Origin: Paracoccus sigandri
GTDB lineage: Bacteria > Pseudomonadota > Alphaproteobacteria > Rhodobacterales > Rhodobacteraceae
DNA length: 64,000 nucleotides
NCBI RefSeq assembly: GCF_003709565.1
Contig: NZ_QNRC01000003.1
Span: forward strand, 124,001 to 188,000
Direction of reading: 5' to 3'
The notes under the pieces were generated by a model. The model was not told the origin of the DNA and did not search any database. It worked only from the letters and a program-made list of their open reading frames with translations. Both the position numbers and the translations under genes were made by a program. Position 1 is the first letter of the stretch; every line of letters begins with the position of its first letter. Positions 1 to 7,960 of the stretch are shown here, piece after piece.

Positions 1-604
1 GCTGGTGCCCTTCGCGACGGCTATCCTCAAGGCGCGCTACGGCGATCTGCATGTCGCCCTCTTTCCCGGTCTGACCACCAATCTGATCCACCAGGTCGAG
101 CGCAACAGCCTGGATGCCGCGCTGGTATCGAAACCCCCGGTCGTGCCGCGCGGGCTGGCCTGGTGCCCGATCGCCAGCGAGGAACTGGTGCTCATAACCT
201 CTCGGCGCGTCACCTGCACCGACCCGGTCCGGATCCTGCGCACCAATCCGTTCATACGCTTTTCCCGCGACGCGGTCGTCGGCAGCATCATCGAAAGCTG
301 GCTGCAGGCCAACGGCATCGATGTCCATGACAGCATGGAGATGGTCGGGCTGGAGGCGATCTCCAGCCTGGTGATGGCCGATCTGGGCGTCTCGATCATC
401 CCCGAACCCTGCGTGCAGGTCTTCAACCCGTTGCCCTTGCGCCGCTTTTCGCTGGCCGCCGACAATCCCCCCCACCGAGAGCTTGGCCTGGTCCACCCGC
501 GCGACACGACGAAAAGCCGCGTCATCGAAGAGGTGGCGGCTGCCATGAGACGTGCGACCGCGATCGGCAAGTTCTCATCCGAAACGATCGCCGGAGCCTT
601 GTAA
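1..604 (+). CDS. LysR-family transcriptional regulator, C-terminal part (5' truncated by window edge)
   Basis: The reading frame is already open at base 2 and ends with TAA at 602-604, so about 200 residues are visible and the N-terminal DNA-binding domain lies outside the window. The visible part looks like a LysR effector-binding domain: an alternating alpha/beta fold with a segment ending 'VMADLGVSIIPEP', typical of the second lobe of LysR sensor domains (GxGI/VxxxP). The TauE/SafE-type exporter starts one base after its stop, so the two are probably co-transcribed and the regulator may control the exporter and/or the convergent hydratase/SDH cluster. Family assignment rests on the effector domain alone; the inducer cannot be guessed. 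Confidence 0.8.
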   Translation, partial: LVPFATAILKARYGDLHVALFPGLTTNLIHQVERNSLDAALVSKPPVVPRGLAWCPIASEELVLITSRRVTCTDPVRILRTNPFIRFSRDAVVGSIIESWLQANGIDVHDSMEMVGLEAISSLVMADLGVSIIPEPCVQVFNPLPLRRFSLAADNPPHRELGLVHPRDTTKSRVIEEVAAAMRRATAIGKFSSETIAGAL

Positions 605-605
605 C

Positions 606-1349
606 GTGACCACGGAATTCATCGCCGCATTGCTGACCGGCGCGCTGGCCGGAGGCTTCATCAACGGCTTGGCCGGGTTCGGCACGGCCCTTCTGGCCCT
701 TGGGATCTGGCTGCAGATCCTGCCGCCGCCGCAGGCCGTGGCGATCGTGGTGGTGATGTCGGTGGTCAGCGGCCTGCAGGGCATCTGGATCGTGCGCGGC
801 AATATTCGCGACAACCCGCGGCGGCTGGGTCGCTTTCTGGTCCCGGCCGTGATCGGCGTTCCCCTTGGCGTGATGCTTCTGTCGGTGGTCAGCGCCTTCG
901 CGCTGAAACTGACCATCGCCGGCTTCATGATGCTCTACGGCGGCTTCTTCACCCTGCGTCGTTCGCTGCCGCGCTTTTCGCGTTCGACCCCGGTCGCGGA
1001 TTCCACCGTCGGTTTTCTGGGCGGCATCCTGGGCGGGGCGGCATCGCTGTCGGGCGCATTGCCCACGATGTGGTGCGCCATGCGGCCCTGGACGAAGGGA
1101 GAGACGCGCGCGGTGCTGCAACCATACAACGTCGCCGTCCTGGGGCTGACCATGCTGCTTCTTGTATGGCAGGGGCATTACACGCCCGAAACCCTGATGC
1201 TGATCCTGCTTTCGCTGCCCACCACGCTGATCGGCGCCCAGATCGGCATCGCGCTGTTCCACCGGCTGGACGACGACCAGTTCCGGCGCCTGCTGATCCT
1301 GCTGATGTTTGCCTCGGGCCTGCTGATCGCCCTGCGCGAGATGATCTAG
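606..1349 (+). CDS. TauE/SafE (TSUP) family membrane permease
   Basis: A 247-residue, very hydrophobic protein with about seven to eight predicted membrane segments and the TSUP-type start 'GALAGGFINGLAGFG'. Members of this family move sulfite, organosulfonates (for example sulfoacetate or sulfolactate) or other small organic anions across the inner membrane. I chose the GTG at 606, one base after the LysR stop, because the frame upstream of it overlaps the LysR coding sequence and does not look hydrophobic; a GGAG lies about 10 bases before it. The substrate is unknown. Its position near a dicarboxylate-type enzyme cluster is suggestive only. Confidence 0.82.
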   Translation: MTTEFIAALLTGALAGGFINGLAGFGTALLALGIWLQILPPPQAVAIVVVMSVVSGLQGIWIVRGNIRDNPRRLGRFLVPAVIGVPLGVMLLSVVSAFALKLTIAGFMMLYGGFFTLRRSLPRFSRSTPVADSTVGFLGGILGGAASLSGALPTMWCAMRPWTKGETRAVLQPYNVAVLGLTMLLLVWQGHYTPETLMLILLSLPTTLIGAQIGIALFHRLDDDQFRRLLILLMFASGLLIALREMI

Positions 1350-1382
1350 ACGCGGAAACGATGGGCTTCGCCCCCCGCCGCT

Positions 1383-1697
1383 TCAGCCGTGGCGGAAGAA
1401 TGGCGCGGGGATCAGGATCCTGTTCTCGATGCGGTCGACCAGCGGGCGCATCTGGACCGCATAGGCCTGCCATTCATCGGATGCCTGCAGCGCCTTGCGC
1501 CGTTCCCAGCGGTCATCCATGCTGTCATAGCCCCACATATGGACGACCTAGTTCAGCGGCCCGATATCGGTGAAGTAGTAGCCGACCATCCGGCCAAGGA
1601 TGCGGGTCTGGACGGCAAGACCCTCTTCTTCGTAAAGCTTCAGGAATTTCGGCACGTTGCCGTTCTTCAGCGTATAGATGCGCATATCCACGAACAT
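1383..1697 (-). pseudogene. NIPSNAP family protein gene with an in-frame TAG stop
   Basis: Translating the minus strand from ATG 1697 gives a 104-codon NIPSNAP-like protein (start MFVDMRIYTLKNGNVPKF, then 'RILGRMVGYYFTDIGPLN', then 'VVHMWGYDSMDDR'). It is interrupted at codon 50 by TAG (plus-strand cta at 1548-1550) and continues in the same frame to TGA at 1383-1385. In relatives this position commonly carries Gln or His, so one C-to-T change in CAG would explain it. A good Shine-Dalgarno (AAGGAG, 6 bases before ATG) and the 20-base gap to the upstream hydratase gene show that it belongs to that operon. NIPSNAP proteins are small dimeric alpha/beta-barrel proteins of poorly defined function in catabolic operons. 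A sequencing error cannot be excluded. Confidence 0.75.
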
Positions 1698-1717
1698 GAC
1701 GGGCTCCTTAGACGCGC

Positions 1718-2386
1718 TCAGCCGATCAGTTCGTCGCTGCGGTCGTCGGTTTCGCCGAAGCGCCTCAGCACCGCGGGCCTGGTGCCGTCATAGACCCGCC
1801 CCAGGTTTTCGGCGATGCGGGCGTTCTCGCGCTCGAACAGGCAGTTTCCCTCGAGGTCCGAGGCGACCAGGAACGGCCCCATCCGGTTGCATTTCAGCAC
1901 CCACATGGCCTGGGCAAGGCCCAGTTCCCCGTGCCAGTGGACGGCCTCGACATTTTCGACGCCCCGGCCCAGCAAGGCGCCGGTCCCGTAACCTACGGTG
2001 GACAGGTAGACCGCGCCGTTCGGGACGAAATAATCCTTGTAGTCGCGCGAGGACATGCCCCCCTTGCCCACGATCAGCCGCGCGCCGGTCTTCGCCATCC
2101 ATTCGGGCAGCCACCTGGCGAAACGGAAGCTGGCGGTCGCCGTCACCGCGCCCATGTCGAAACTGCCGTCGTCGCGGATGGTGGCGGCGGGCGAGCAATG
2201 GAAATTCGCCGCGCTTTGCGAGGGCAGTTCCATCGGGATGTTCGCCTTGTCCTCCAGCGCGCGCATATAGACGCCTTCGCGGGCGGTATACATCAGCCCG
2301 TCCAGATAGACGACATCGCCCAGCCGCAACGCCGCGATGTCCTCTGGTTTCGGGGTCGTGGACAGGATCACCTCGCGCAGTTTCAT
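1718..2386 (-). CDS. Class I fumarase/tartrate dehydratase-type hydratase, beta subunit
   Basis: A 222-residue protein matching the C-terminal (beta) module of heterodimeric Fe-S hydro-lyases: class I fumarase, L(+)-tartrate dehydratase and mesaconase. It has the family pattern of a swivelling domain with 'LRLGDVVYLDGLMYTARE' near the N terminus and 'GKGGM' in the middle. With the alpha subunit it would add water to or remove it from a trans-unsaturated dicarboxylate. Its ATG at 2386 overlaps the alpha-subunit stop by four bases (ATGA), showing translational coupling. The family is clear. Fumarate, mesaconate or tartrate cannot be told apart from sequence alone. It sits directly downstream of the SDH-like flavoprotein, so a product of that complex is the likely substrate. 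Confidence 0.85.
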   Translation of the reverse strand: MKLREVILSTTPKPEDIAALRLGDVVYLDGLMYTAREGVYMRALEDKANIPMELPSQSAANFHCSPAATIRDDGSFDMGAVTATASFRFARWLPEWMAKTGARLIVGKGGMSSRDYKDYFVPNGAVYLSTVGYGTGALLGRGVENVEAVHWHGELGLAQAMWVLKCNRMGPFLVASDLEGNCLFERENARIAENLGRVYDGTRPAVLRRFGETDDRSDELIG

Positions 2387-3339
2387 TCCGCGGCCTCCAG
2401 CGCCGGTTCCCATTCGACGCTGTCGCGCCGCTGATAGGGGGTGAACCATCCGGGATCGGTGCGGTGTTCGATGCGGCCATCGGGAAAGATCCGCGCCACC
2501 GCCCGGCGCGAGGACAGGCAGAAGGCATGGACCGACATCTGCATCCCGCCGGTATGGCAATAGCCCACCTCGACATGGGCATCGATCACCATGTTCTTGC
2601 CCACGAAACCCATCGCGCCCATGCCGATGGAATTGCCCAGCTCCTTCAGCTCTTCCTCCAGCGCGGCGATCTTCGGATCGGGGTTGCGGTCGCCGACCAC
2701 GCGCAGGCAGGCGGCGCGCTTGCCCAGCACCATGCAGCTGTCCTTGCAGCCCCCCAGGCCGATGCCGATGATCGCCGGCTGACAGGCCAGGCCGCGCTTG
2801 CCGAAGGCGACGAGGCTGTCCAGGTAGAACCGCTTGATCCCCTGGATCCCATCCGAAGGAAACAGCATCCGGTAATCGGTGCCGAACAGCCCGCCCTTGT
2901 GGACGGTGATCAGGTCGATCCATTCGCCGCCCGGCTCATAGCCATATTCGATCTCGGGCGCGCCGATGCCGACATTGTTGTCGTGGTCGGTGCGCCACAG
3001 CGGATGCACGCGGTTCGGCCGCAAGGGCACCTGGCGCGTGGCATTGGCGGTGGCGCGGCGCAGCGCGGCCTCGAGCGCGACCGGCCCGCCCTCGATGCGG
3101 GTGTCGTTGCCCATCTTCACATACCAGCGCGGCGTGCCGGTATCGCCGCACATGGCGCGGCGGTCCTGCTTGGCCGCCTCGTAGTTGTCCAGCATGGCCT
3201 GCAGAACGAATGAGCTGAGATCGCCGTCCTCGGTCTTCGCGGCGGCCTTCAGCCCGTCAAGATAGTCCTCGGGGATCTCGATGGCGGCCCTGGCCATCAG
3301 GTCCTCGGCGGTGGACTGGATCACGCGGATCGGGATCAT
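2383..3339 (-). CDS. Class I fumarase/tartrate dehydratase-type hydratase, alpha subunit ([4Fe-4S])
   Basis: A 318-residue catalytic subunit of an oxygen-sensitive [4Fe-4S] hydro-lyase. Cys64 in 'MCGDTG' corresponds to the family's CQDTG cluster ligand; Cys186 or Cys198 ('GGCKDSC') and Cys261 ('GYCHTGG') are candidates for the other two ligands. The CQDTG motif is altered to CGDTG, and the middle segment differs from housekeeping fumarases, so it may be a paralogue with another substrate (mesaconate, tartrate or another substituted C4 acid). It lies 35 bases downstream of the SDH-like flavoprotein, which implies sequential oxidation and hydration of one acid. The two-gene form is typical of TtdAB and MmcBC-like enzymes. 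Confidence 0.85.
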   Translation of the reverse strand: MIPIRVIQSTAEDLMARAAIEIPEDYLDGLKAAAKTEDGDLSSFVLQAMLDNYEAAKQDRRAMCGDTGTPRWYVKMGNDTRIEGGPVALEAALRRATANATRQVPLRPNRVHPLWRTDHDNNVGIGAPEIEYGYEPGGEWIDLITVHKGGLFGTDYRMLFPSDGIQGIKRFYLDSLVAFGKRGLACQPAIIGIGLGGCKDSCMVLGKRAACLRVVGDRNPDPKIAALEEELKELGNSIGMGAMGFVGKNMVIDAHVEVGYCHTGGMQMSVHAFCLSSRRAVARIFPDGRIEHRTDPGWFTPYQRRDSVEWEPALEAAE

Positions 3340-3374
3340 GTCTGCCTCCTTTCACGGTCGCGACCCGGCGCATG

Positions 3375-5138
3375 TCACTGGGCGGCAACAAGGGTTTCGG
3401 GTTCGCCCGCCGGCAGGATGGTCTCGCCGGGGCGGACGATGGTGAATTGCACCTCCTCGCGCGCCAGGACGAGATCCTCGCCCTGCTGCCGCGCGACGGT
3501 GAAGTAAGAGCTTTCCATGGCGCCCGGCTCGGGGAAATCCTCGCGGAAATGCGCCCCGCGAGAGTTCTCGCGCAGCTCGCCGGCCTTCGCGATCACGTCC
3601 GAGATCTCGGTCAGCGAGGCCATGTTCAGCCAGTCGTGCCAGGTCAGGTTGAAGGCCAGGTTCGACGGATCAACCCCGGTCTCCATCAGTTCGGCATGGA
3701 TTTCCGCGATCCGCTTCTGGCCGCGCTGCAGGCCGGCGCCGGTGCGCATGACGCCGACATCCTCCCACATGGCCTCCTGCAGCTTGTGGCGCAGCTCCTG
3801 AATGTGACCGGGTCTGCGCGATAGCGGGCGGATCGCGCGCTCGATCTCGGCCGCCAGAACCTGCTCGTCGGGATCGCGCAGCCCCCCCATGCCGCGGATG
3901 TCCATGCCCATGACATCGCCCGCGACGCCGCCGAAAACGGTGGAATTCGCCACCCCGTTGCCCCCCAGCCGGTTCGAGCCATGCGCGCCCCCGGCGTCCT
4001 CGCCCGCGACATAGAGCCCCTCCATCGCAGTGCGGGTGTCGGGATCGACGACCACGCCGCCCATGAAGTAATGCGCGGTCGGCACCACCTCGACCTTGCC
4101 GGCCGCCAGGTCGAAACCCGAATCCGCGCAGCGCCTGACCATGCCGGCGAATTTCCGGCGCACGTTTTCGGGTCCCAGATGGGCCATCGAGATGAACATC
4201 CCGATCTGGCTGGGATCGTTCATCTTGCGCATCTCGGCATAGATGCCGCGGCTGACCACGTCGCGGGTCGCGCGTTCGCCCCGCTGGTCGTAATCGAACA
4301 TGAACCGCTCGCCCCGCGCGTTCAGAAGCTGGCCACCGGCGCCGCGCAGACCCTCTTCCAGCACGGTGCCGGTCATCCGGGTATGATCCCCGGCCAGAAG
4401 CCCCGTCGGGTGGAACTGCACCATCTCCATGTCGCGCAAGGGCAGCCCGACGCGCAACGCCATGGCCAACCCGTCCATGGTCTTGTCGCCCGAGGGGGTG
4501 TGATACTTGTACATCGTCGGCCCGCCCCCGGTGCCCATCATCACGCATTTCGCGCGGATGAAACGGAACCCGCCCGTGCGCATGTCGATGAACAGCACCC
4601 CGGCCAGCGAGGCCCCGTCCCTCGTCGGCACCAGGCCGATGGCGCGGTGTTCCTGCAACCTGCGGATCGGGCGGGCCAGGACATGTTCCATCAGGCGGCT
4701 GATGATCTCGATCCCGGTCAGGTCGCCCTTGTGGACGGTGCGGTCGGCGGTCTGGCCCGCGAAGGCCTTCTGGTGCAGCGACCCGTCGGGGTTGCGGTCG
4801 AAGAAACAGCCGATCTCGTTTTCAAGCTCGTGAATGCGGATCACGGCCTGTTCGGACAGCCGCCAGGCCATGTCCTGGTTGGGCAGCCATTTGCCGCCCT
4901 GGATGGTGTCCATGAAATGCCGCTCGACCGTGTCGCCGCCCCCCAGCGCGACGTTATAGCCGCCCTGCACCATCCGGGTGCAGCCACATTTGCCGACCAG
5001 CCCCTTCACCGCCAGCGTGATCCGCGTGCCGGCGGGCGCGGTCTGCTGGGCATGAAGCGCGGCGAACAGCCCCGCCCCGCCAGAGCCGAGGATCAGGATG
5101 TCGGTATCCTCGCGTTCGATATCGATCTTCACGGACAT
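3375..5138 (-). CDS. Succinate dehydrogenase/fumarate reductase-like flavoprotein subunit lacking the FAD-linking His
   Basis: A 587-residue flavoprotein. The FAD dinucleotide motif GSGGAG is at 18-23, the substrate-site HPTG at 243-246, the catalytic Arg region 'RDVVSR' at 292-297 (Arg292 equals E. coli SdhA Arg286) and 'HYFMGG' at 356-361. In the segment aligned with SdhA 'RSHTVxAQGG' this protein reads 'CGCTRMVQGG', so the His that carries covalent FAD is replaced by Cys53. Non-covalent FAD is expected, as in L-aspartate oxidase and soluble fumarate reductases. ATG 5138 is preferred; a GTG at 5144 would overlap the upstream stop by four bases. Together with the three upstream genes it forms a full SDH/FRD-type complex next to a class I hydratase. 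It is probably a paralogue of the housekeeping SDH. Confidence 0.85.
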   Translation of the reverse strand: MSVKIDIEREDTDILILGSGGAGLFAALHAQQTAPAGTRITLAVKGLVGKCGCTRMVQGGYNVALGGGDTVERHFMDTIQGGKWLPNQDMAWRLSEQAVIRIHELENEIGCFFDRNPDGSLHQKAFAGQTADRTVHKGDLTGIEIISRLMEHVLARPIRRLQEHRAIGLVPTRDGASLAGVLFIDMRTGGFRFIRAKCVMMGTGGGPTMYKYHTPSGDKTMDGLAMALRVGLPLRDMEMVQFHPTGLLAGDHTRMTGTVLEEGLRGAGGQLLNARGERFMFDYDQRGERATRDVVSRGIYAEMRKMNDPSQIGMFISMAHLGPENVRRKFAGMVRRCADSGFDLAAGKVEVVPTAHYFMGGVVVDPDTRTAMEGLYVAGEDAGGAHGSNRLGGNGVANSTVFGGVAGDVMGMDIRGMGGLRDPDEQVLAAEIERAIRPLSRRPGHIQELRHKLQEAMWEDVGVMRTGAGLQRGQKRIAEIHAELMETGVDPSNLAFNLTWHDWLNMASLTEISDVIAKAGELRENSRGAHFREDFPEPGAMESSYFTVARQQGEDLVLAREEVQFTIVRPGETILPAGEPETLVAAQ

Positions 5139-5140
5139 GA

Positions 5141-5482
5141 TCACACCGCGCGTAACAGGAAGGTGCCCGAGATCAGGAAAGCCCCGGCGACCGACGCGGC
5201 AGCCAGGCTTTTCTGACCGGGCGACCAGGGCAGGAACTCCAGCACCAGCAGGCGCAGGCCGCCGAAGAAATGCACCGCCAGCAGGAACACGAGGCCGAAT
5301 TCCATCAGCTTCACCATCGGGTTGGCGGCAAGGCTGAGAAAATGGTCGAGGCTTTCCGGCCTTGTGATCGCCATCGACAGCACATGGAAATGCACGGGCA
5401 GGAACAGTGCCAGCGCCAGGCCGGACAGCCGGTGCAGCATATAGGCCAGCCAGAGCGGGTGGTGGCGGTGCGGTTTCAGCAT
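5141..5482 (-). CDS. SDH-like membrane anchor, SdhC/cytochrome b556 type
   Basis: A 113-residue protein with three predicted membrane helices. The 'LHRLSG' motif (His17) is the conserved SdhC signature near the quinone site, and His31 ('LPVHFH') and His71 ('LAVHFFGGLR') are possible heme b ligands. It would anchor the flavoprotein and Fe-S subunits and pass electrons to or from quinone. The start codon shares one base with the stop of the preceding anchor gene (TGATG), and its stop is followed after two bases by the flavoprotein ATG. Which anchor is C and which is D cannot be settled, but the HRxSG motif favours SdhC here. Confidence 0.8.
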   Translation of the reverse strand: MLKPHRHHPLWLAYMLHRLSGLALALFLPVHFHVLSMAITRPESLDHFLSLAANPMVKLMEFGLVFLLAVHFFGGLRLLVLEFLPWSPGQKSLAAASVAGAFLISGTFLLRAV

Positions 5483-5814
5483 CACAGCATCGTCACGGCC
5501 GAAACGGCCCGCGCCCCCATGAACAGCAGCACGATCCCTGTCCCATAGGTAAAAATCTCCAGCCACGGCCCGCGCAACCGGGTTACCTCGTGCACGATCA
5601 CCCGCAGCCCGATGGCGGCATGGATCGAGACCGCGACGACGAAGCTGCCATAGAACAGGAACCACCAGATGCTGCCCTGGGTGCGGCCCAGGATCTCGGC
5701 GGTGCTCAGCCCGCCCTGGATCGCATAGACCATCACCGCCAGATGCCCCAGCACCAGCGGCGCCAGCGCCATCGCGCTCAGCCGTTGCGCCATGTAAAGC
5801 CCGAGGGTCAGCAT
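5482..5814 (-). CDS. SDH/FRD-like membrane anchor subunit (SdhD-type)
   Basis: A 110-residue protein with three predicted membrane helices and histidines at 24 ('LGHLAV') and 65 ('SIHAAIGLR') suited to heme or quinone contact. It overlaps the end of the Fe-S subunit gene by seven bases and the next anchor gene by one base, so the four subunits are translationally coupled. The order (Fe-S, anchor, anchor, flavoprotein) differs from the usual sdhCDAB order of housekeeping SDH, which supports a separate, specialised complex. Confidence 0.78.
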   Translation of the reverse strand: MLTLGLYMAQRLSAMALAPLVLGHLAVMVYAIQGGLSTAEILGRTQGSIWWFLFYGSFVVAVSIHAAIGLRVIVHEVTRLRGPWLEIFTYGTGIVLLFMGARAVSAVTML

Positions 5815-6536
5815 TCCTGCCTCCGCTGCTTCAGGAACGACCGCGCGCTGGCGCGTTTCAGTCCGGCGATCGCGCTGAGCGGGTCCAGTTCGTTGGGACA
5901 GAAGCGGGTGCAGCTGCCCTGCGAATGACAGTTGTGACAGCCCCCGGCCCCCGAAACGCCGTCCAGAATGGCCTGCCGGTCCTGAACCTTCGCGTCATTG
6001 AAAAGCGTCCAGGCCCGCTGCAGGGCGGCGGGGCCCAGATAATCGGGATTGCCGGTCACCGTATCGCAAGCCGCATAGCAGACCGAGCAATTGATGCATT
6101 CGATCGCCTTGTTGGCCTCGACCCTGCCCGGATCGTCAGGCCGCACCGGCTGGATCGGCTGGTAGCGCGTGCGGCTGGGTGGGTGAACACCGCCCGCCTT
6201 TACCCATTTGTCGAAGAACGGATCCATGTCCGCTGCCAGATCCTTGATCACCGGCAGGTTGCGCAGCGGCCCCACCCGCAGCCCGCCGCGCTCCAGAACC
6301 CGTTTCACATGGGTCCGGCAGGTCCAGCGCGGCTGACCGTTGACCATCATCGCGCAGGATCCGCACATCCCCACCCGGCAGGCATAGCGATAGGTCAGCG
6401 AGGGATCCACGGATTGCTGGATCCAGCTGACCACGTCCAGGACCGTCTGGTTTTCCCGAGCAGGCACCTGATAGGATTCGTAAGCGCCTTCTTCGCCAGA
6501 GCCTCGCCAGACGGAAACCTCCAGCATTCCTGTCAT
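5808..6536 (-). CDS. SDH/FRD-like iron-sulfur subunit
   Basis: A 242-residue protein with all expected cluster ligands. [2Fe-2S]: Cys53, Cys58, Cys61, Cys73. [4Fe-4S]: Cys147, Cys150, Cys153 and Cys213 (in FCP). [3Fe-4S]: Cys157, Cys203 and Cys209. The spacing CxxCxxCxxxC plus Cx5CxxxCP is that of SdhB/FrdB, so electron transfer should be intact. ATG 6536 gives the usual family length (E. coli SdhB has 238 residues); in-frame TTG and GTG codons further upstream would add a non-conserved tail. It is the first gene of the operon that runs through the flavoprotein, the class I hydratase and the NIPSNAP gene. Confidence 0.86.
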   Translation of the reverse strand: MTGMLEVSVWRGSGEEGAYESYQVPARENQTVLDVVSWIQQSVDPSLTYRYACRVGMCGSCAMMVNGQPRWTCRTHVKRVLERGGLRVGPLRNLPVIKDLAADMDPFFDKWVKAGGVHPPSRTRYQPIQPVRPDDPGRVEANKAIECINCSVCYAACDTVTGNPDYLGPAALQRAWTLFNDAKVQDRQAILDGVSGAGGCHNCHSQGSCTRFCPNELDPLSAIAGLKRASARSFLKQRRQEC

Positions 6537-6554
6537 TTCGCTCACAGCACACCC

Positions 6555-6640
6555 GTTGGCTTTCGTTGCCAACCAGATGTAACCGACAGATGCTCTAACA
6601 AAAAACGAGTAATATTTATGTTTTATGTAAGCAAATATTT
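6555..6640 (-). promoter_or_regulatory. AT-rich leader of the SDH-like operon with inverted repeats
   Basis: The 275 bases between the Fe-S subunit ATG (6536) and the end of the next gene (6812) hold an island far richer in A/T than its surroundings (about 6597-6650). Inside it AATATTT (6611-6617) is mirrored by AAATATT (6633-6639), a plausible regulator site over the promoter. Closer to the gene GTTGGC (6555-6560) and GCCAAC (6568-6573) can form a hairpin 19 bases before the ATG. Which protein binds here is unknown; the LysR at the window start is one candidate. No confident -35/-10 pair could be assigned. Confidence 0.35.
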
Positions 6641-6811
6641 CGCAACTGCCGGGCCGATCTGCGTCATCGCATCCCGTTCCCGGCGGACCGGCCTTGCCTC
6701 GGCAGCGTAGCTCGCTCCTGTCATGCCGACCGGCAAGTTCGGATCGGCACCGGGCGAGGATTTGCGCAAGAAGGTCCGGTCAAGATCCGTGGCAAGCACC
6801 CTGCATGCCAG

Positions 6812-7960
6812 TCATCCGATGTCGCGAACCAGGGTCACGTAACGGTGCAATTCCTCGGGCAGGTCGGTCACTCCAAGGCCGGGGTCCTGCGACAGCTTCC
6901 AGATCCCGCCCGTCACGGTGCCAGCCCCAAGCGGACAGATCGCGTCGCGCAGGGGATTGGGATTGAGGTCCACCTCCAGCAACCCCTCTCCGCCCGCAGC
7001 CGCCAGCACATGGGCGGACGCCAGCAACCCTATCCCACCGCCAAGGAAATGCGGGCAATAGGTCAGGCCCGCCGCCAGCGCCTGCCTGGCCACGGCCAGG
7101 CAACCAGTGATCCCGCCCCATTTCGCCACGTCGGGCTGCAGGAAACGAAGGGCGCCCAGGCCGATGGCGCGGTCGAAGCCCGCCATTCCCGCGATGTTCT
7201 CGCCCCCGGCCAGCGGCACCGGGCCGCTTGCCAGGCGCTGCCAGTCGGCATCGACGGAATCGGCCGGAATCGGCTCCTCCATCCAGCCCAGCCCCTTCGG
7301 CGCCGCCTGCAGAAAAGCCTCGGCGGTTGCGACGTCCCAGGCCTGATTGGCATCGGCGAACAATCTTTCGCCGGCCTTCAAACCCGAGGCCAGATCATGC
7401 AGCTTGCCGGGCTCGGCCGGGCTGTCGAAGCCCACCTTGACCTTGAAGGCGGCAAAGCCCGCCGCGCGGGCGCGGGCGATTTCCGAAGCGGCGGCATCGA
7501 CATGGATGCCGCTGGCATAGGCGGGCACGGCAAGGGCGGCGTCGGGCGACAGGGCGCGGGCCAGCGGCAGGCCCGCGCGGCGGGCAACCAGATCCCATGC
7601 CGCGATATCCAGCGCCGCGGTGACCTGCCGGAACGGCCCCGGCTCGCCGCATTGCAAGGCTCGGATCCGGGTGGCCGCCTCGAGCGCCCGGAACATCGTG
7701 GCGGGGCCGTCCCAGGACTTGCCCAGAACCAGGTCCGCCATGTCGTCGATCAGCAGGTTCGCGCGATGCTCGGCGCCCGCCGCGGGCCAGTTCGCGAAGG
7801 CCTCGCCCCAGCCGAAGGCGCCCGATCCGTCCTCGATGCGCAAGAACACCGCCGGACGGTTGCGCATCACCCCGAAAGAGGTGGCGACCGGAACCGCCAC
7901 CGGGGCGCGCAGGGCCCAGACCTGAAGCCGGGTGATGCGGAAGGCCCGGACCTCAGGCAT
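6812..7960 (-). CDS. Enolase-superfamily enzyme, mandelate racemase/muconate lactonizing type
   Basis: A 382-residue protein with a capping domain followed by a TIM barrel. The active-site set is complete: KxK (Lys173/Lys175 in 'FKVKVG'), metal ligands Asp203 ('FADANQ'), Glu228 ('MEEP') and Glu254 ('GGEN'), the 'QPDVAKWGG' strand (Asp277, Lys280) and His304 ('YCPHFLGGG'). Such enzymes abstract a proton alpha to a carboxylate; in sugar clusters they are usually acid-sugar dehydratases, epimerases or cycloisomerases. ATG 7960 overlaps the aldolase end by eight bases and gives the family-typical N terminus; an upstream in-frame ATG would lie inside the aldolase gene. Last gene of the operon. A carboxylate substrate is expected, perhaps the acid made by the aldehyde dehydrogenase or SDR. 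Confidence 0.8.
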   Translation of the reverse strand: MPEVRAFRITRLQVWALRAPVAVPVATSFGVMRNRPAVFLRIEDGSGAFGWGEAFANWPAAGAEHRANLLIDDMADLVLGKSWDGPATMFRALEAATRIRALQCGEPGPFRQVTAALDIAAWDLVARRAGLPLARALSPDAALAVPAYASGIHVDAAASEIARARAAGFAAFKVKVGFDSPAEPGKLHDLASGLKAGERLFADANQAWDVATAEAFLQAAPKGLGWMEEPIPADSVDADWQRLASGPVPLAGGENIAGMAGFDRAIGLGALRFLQPDVAKWGGITGCLAVARQALAAGLTYCPHFLGGGIGLLASAHVLAAAGGEGLLEVDLNPNPLRDAICPLGAGTVTGGIWKLSQDPGLGVTDLPEELHRYVTLVRDIG

